From RHKX01 sp041393495 (GTDB taxonomy: Bacteria > Actinomycetota > Thermoleophilia > Solirubrobacterales > 70-9), in NCBI GenBank assembly GCA_041393495.1, contig JAWKKA010000014.1, positions 1 through 64,000 of the forward strand: 64,000 nt of DNA, in the 5' to 3' direction. Positions 63,979 through 64,000 of this stretch are shown here, piece by piece. Made by a program: the position numbers and the translations under genes. Each line of letters begins with the position of its first letter. The stretch's first letter is position 1. The notes under the pieces are model-generated. The model did not search any database. It was not told the origin of the DNA and was given only the letters and a program-made list of their open reading frames with translations.

Positions 63979-64000
63979 GCTTCGCCCATTCCCCGCACCC

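Noticed and set aside
63979..64000. c-di-AMP riboswitch before the LysM/M15 gene
   Set aside because: Such switches are common before wall-lytic genes, but only 22 bases of upstream sequence are in the window, so nothing can be claimed.

Overview
The window is a contiguous, very GC-rich (about 70% or more), densely packed bacterial chromosome segment. There are about 67 protein genes, one tRNA gene, and no transposase, integrase, rRNA or CRISPR array. Gene style points to an actinobacterium, and I infer (not proven) the Thermoleophilia/Solirubrobacterales lineage. The signs are many GTG and TTG starts, 4-bp stop/start overlaps (ATGA, GTGA, TTGA) through long operons, many starts lying 6-8 nt after a TAnnnT box (leaderless transcripts), a DUF2630 protein, Rex, a ceoB/ceoC-type TrkA pair beside an APC permease, and a K+-independent H+-pyrophosphatase.

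Layout. 1-10.4 kb holds mixed single genes: an edge-truncated ABC ATPase, an ArsB/NhaD-like permease with a CBS protein, a sulfatase divergent from a TetR regulator, a ZIP metal transporter, YceI with a two-palindrome promoter, glutamate decarboxylase and an AI-2E family membrane protein. 10.4-26.3 kb is the most striking part. It holds sixteen same-strand genes, almost all overlapping or abutting: an aldehyde dehydrogenase and IclR regulator, then a hydantoinase-like enzyme, an isochorismatase-type amidase, an AA_synth protein, an enamidase-like amidohydrolase, two DUF1989 proteins flanking a class II aldolase, a complete ABC importer, a Trz-type deaminase, an FAD oxidoreductase, an O-methyltransferase and a nitrilase-fold protein. 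I read it as an import-and-degrade operon for an unidentified nitrogen heterocycle. Two of its genes are broken by frameshifts (the importer's binding protein once, the hydantoinase about eight times in 550 bp), which is either sequencing error or early decay.

26.4-42.5 kb: a diguanylate cyclase, a GDSL hydrolase, two short-chain dehydrogenases, a DHA2-type efflux pump, a quinone-oxidoreductase-like protein, a large exported penicillin-acylase-family enzyme, an EamA exporter, a heterodimeric ABC exporter with one degenerate ATP site, and a lipoprotein. 42.8-49.7 kb: tRNA-Gln(CUG), a ferredoxin-reductase-like flavoprotein, a TrkA-domain pair and two copies of a cassette made of a tiny membrane protein plus an APC permease with a universal-stress-type tail. 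These are probably for regulated K+ or amino-acid transport. 49.9-58.4 kb: H+-pyrophosphatase behind an attenuator-like leader, then a ten-gene housekeeping operon (fmdB-like, uracil-DNA glycosylase, tsaE-tsaB-rimI-tsaD, glutaredoxin, rex, a YbdK-type ligase, a DUF1844-like protein). 58.6-61.2 kb is a pantothenate operon (DUF2520 protein, panC, panB). The right end has a lipoprotein, a hexapeptide acyltransferase, an unknown protein and an exported LysM/M15 peptidase.

Intergenic DNA is unusually patterned. At least five unrelated short tandem arrays (unit 19-35 bp) and several long perfect palindromes sit between genes, and one long palindrome lies inside the ZIP gene.
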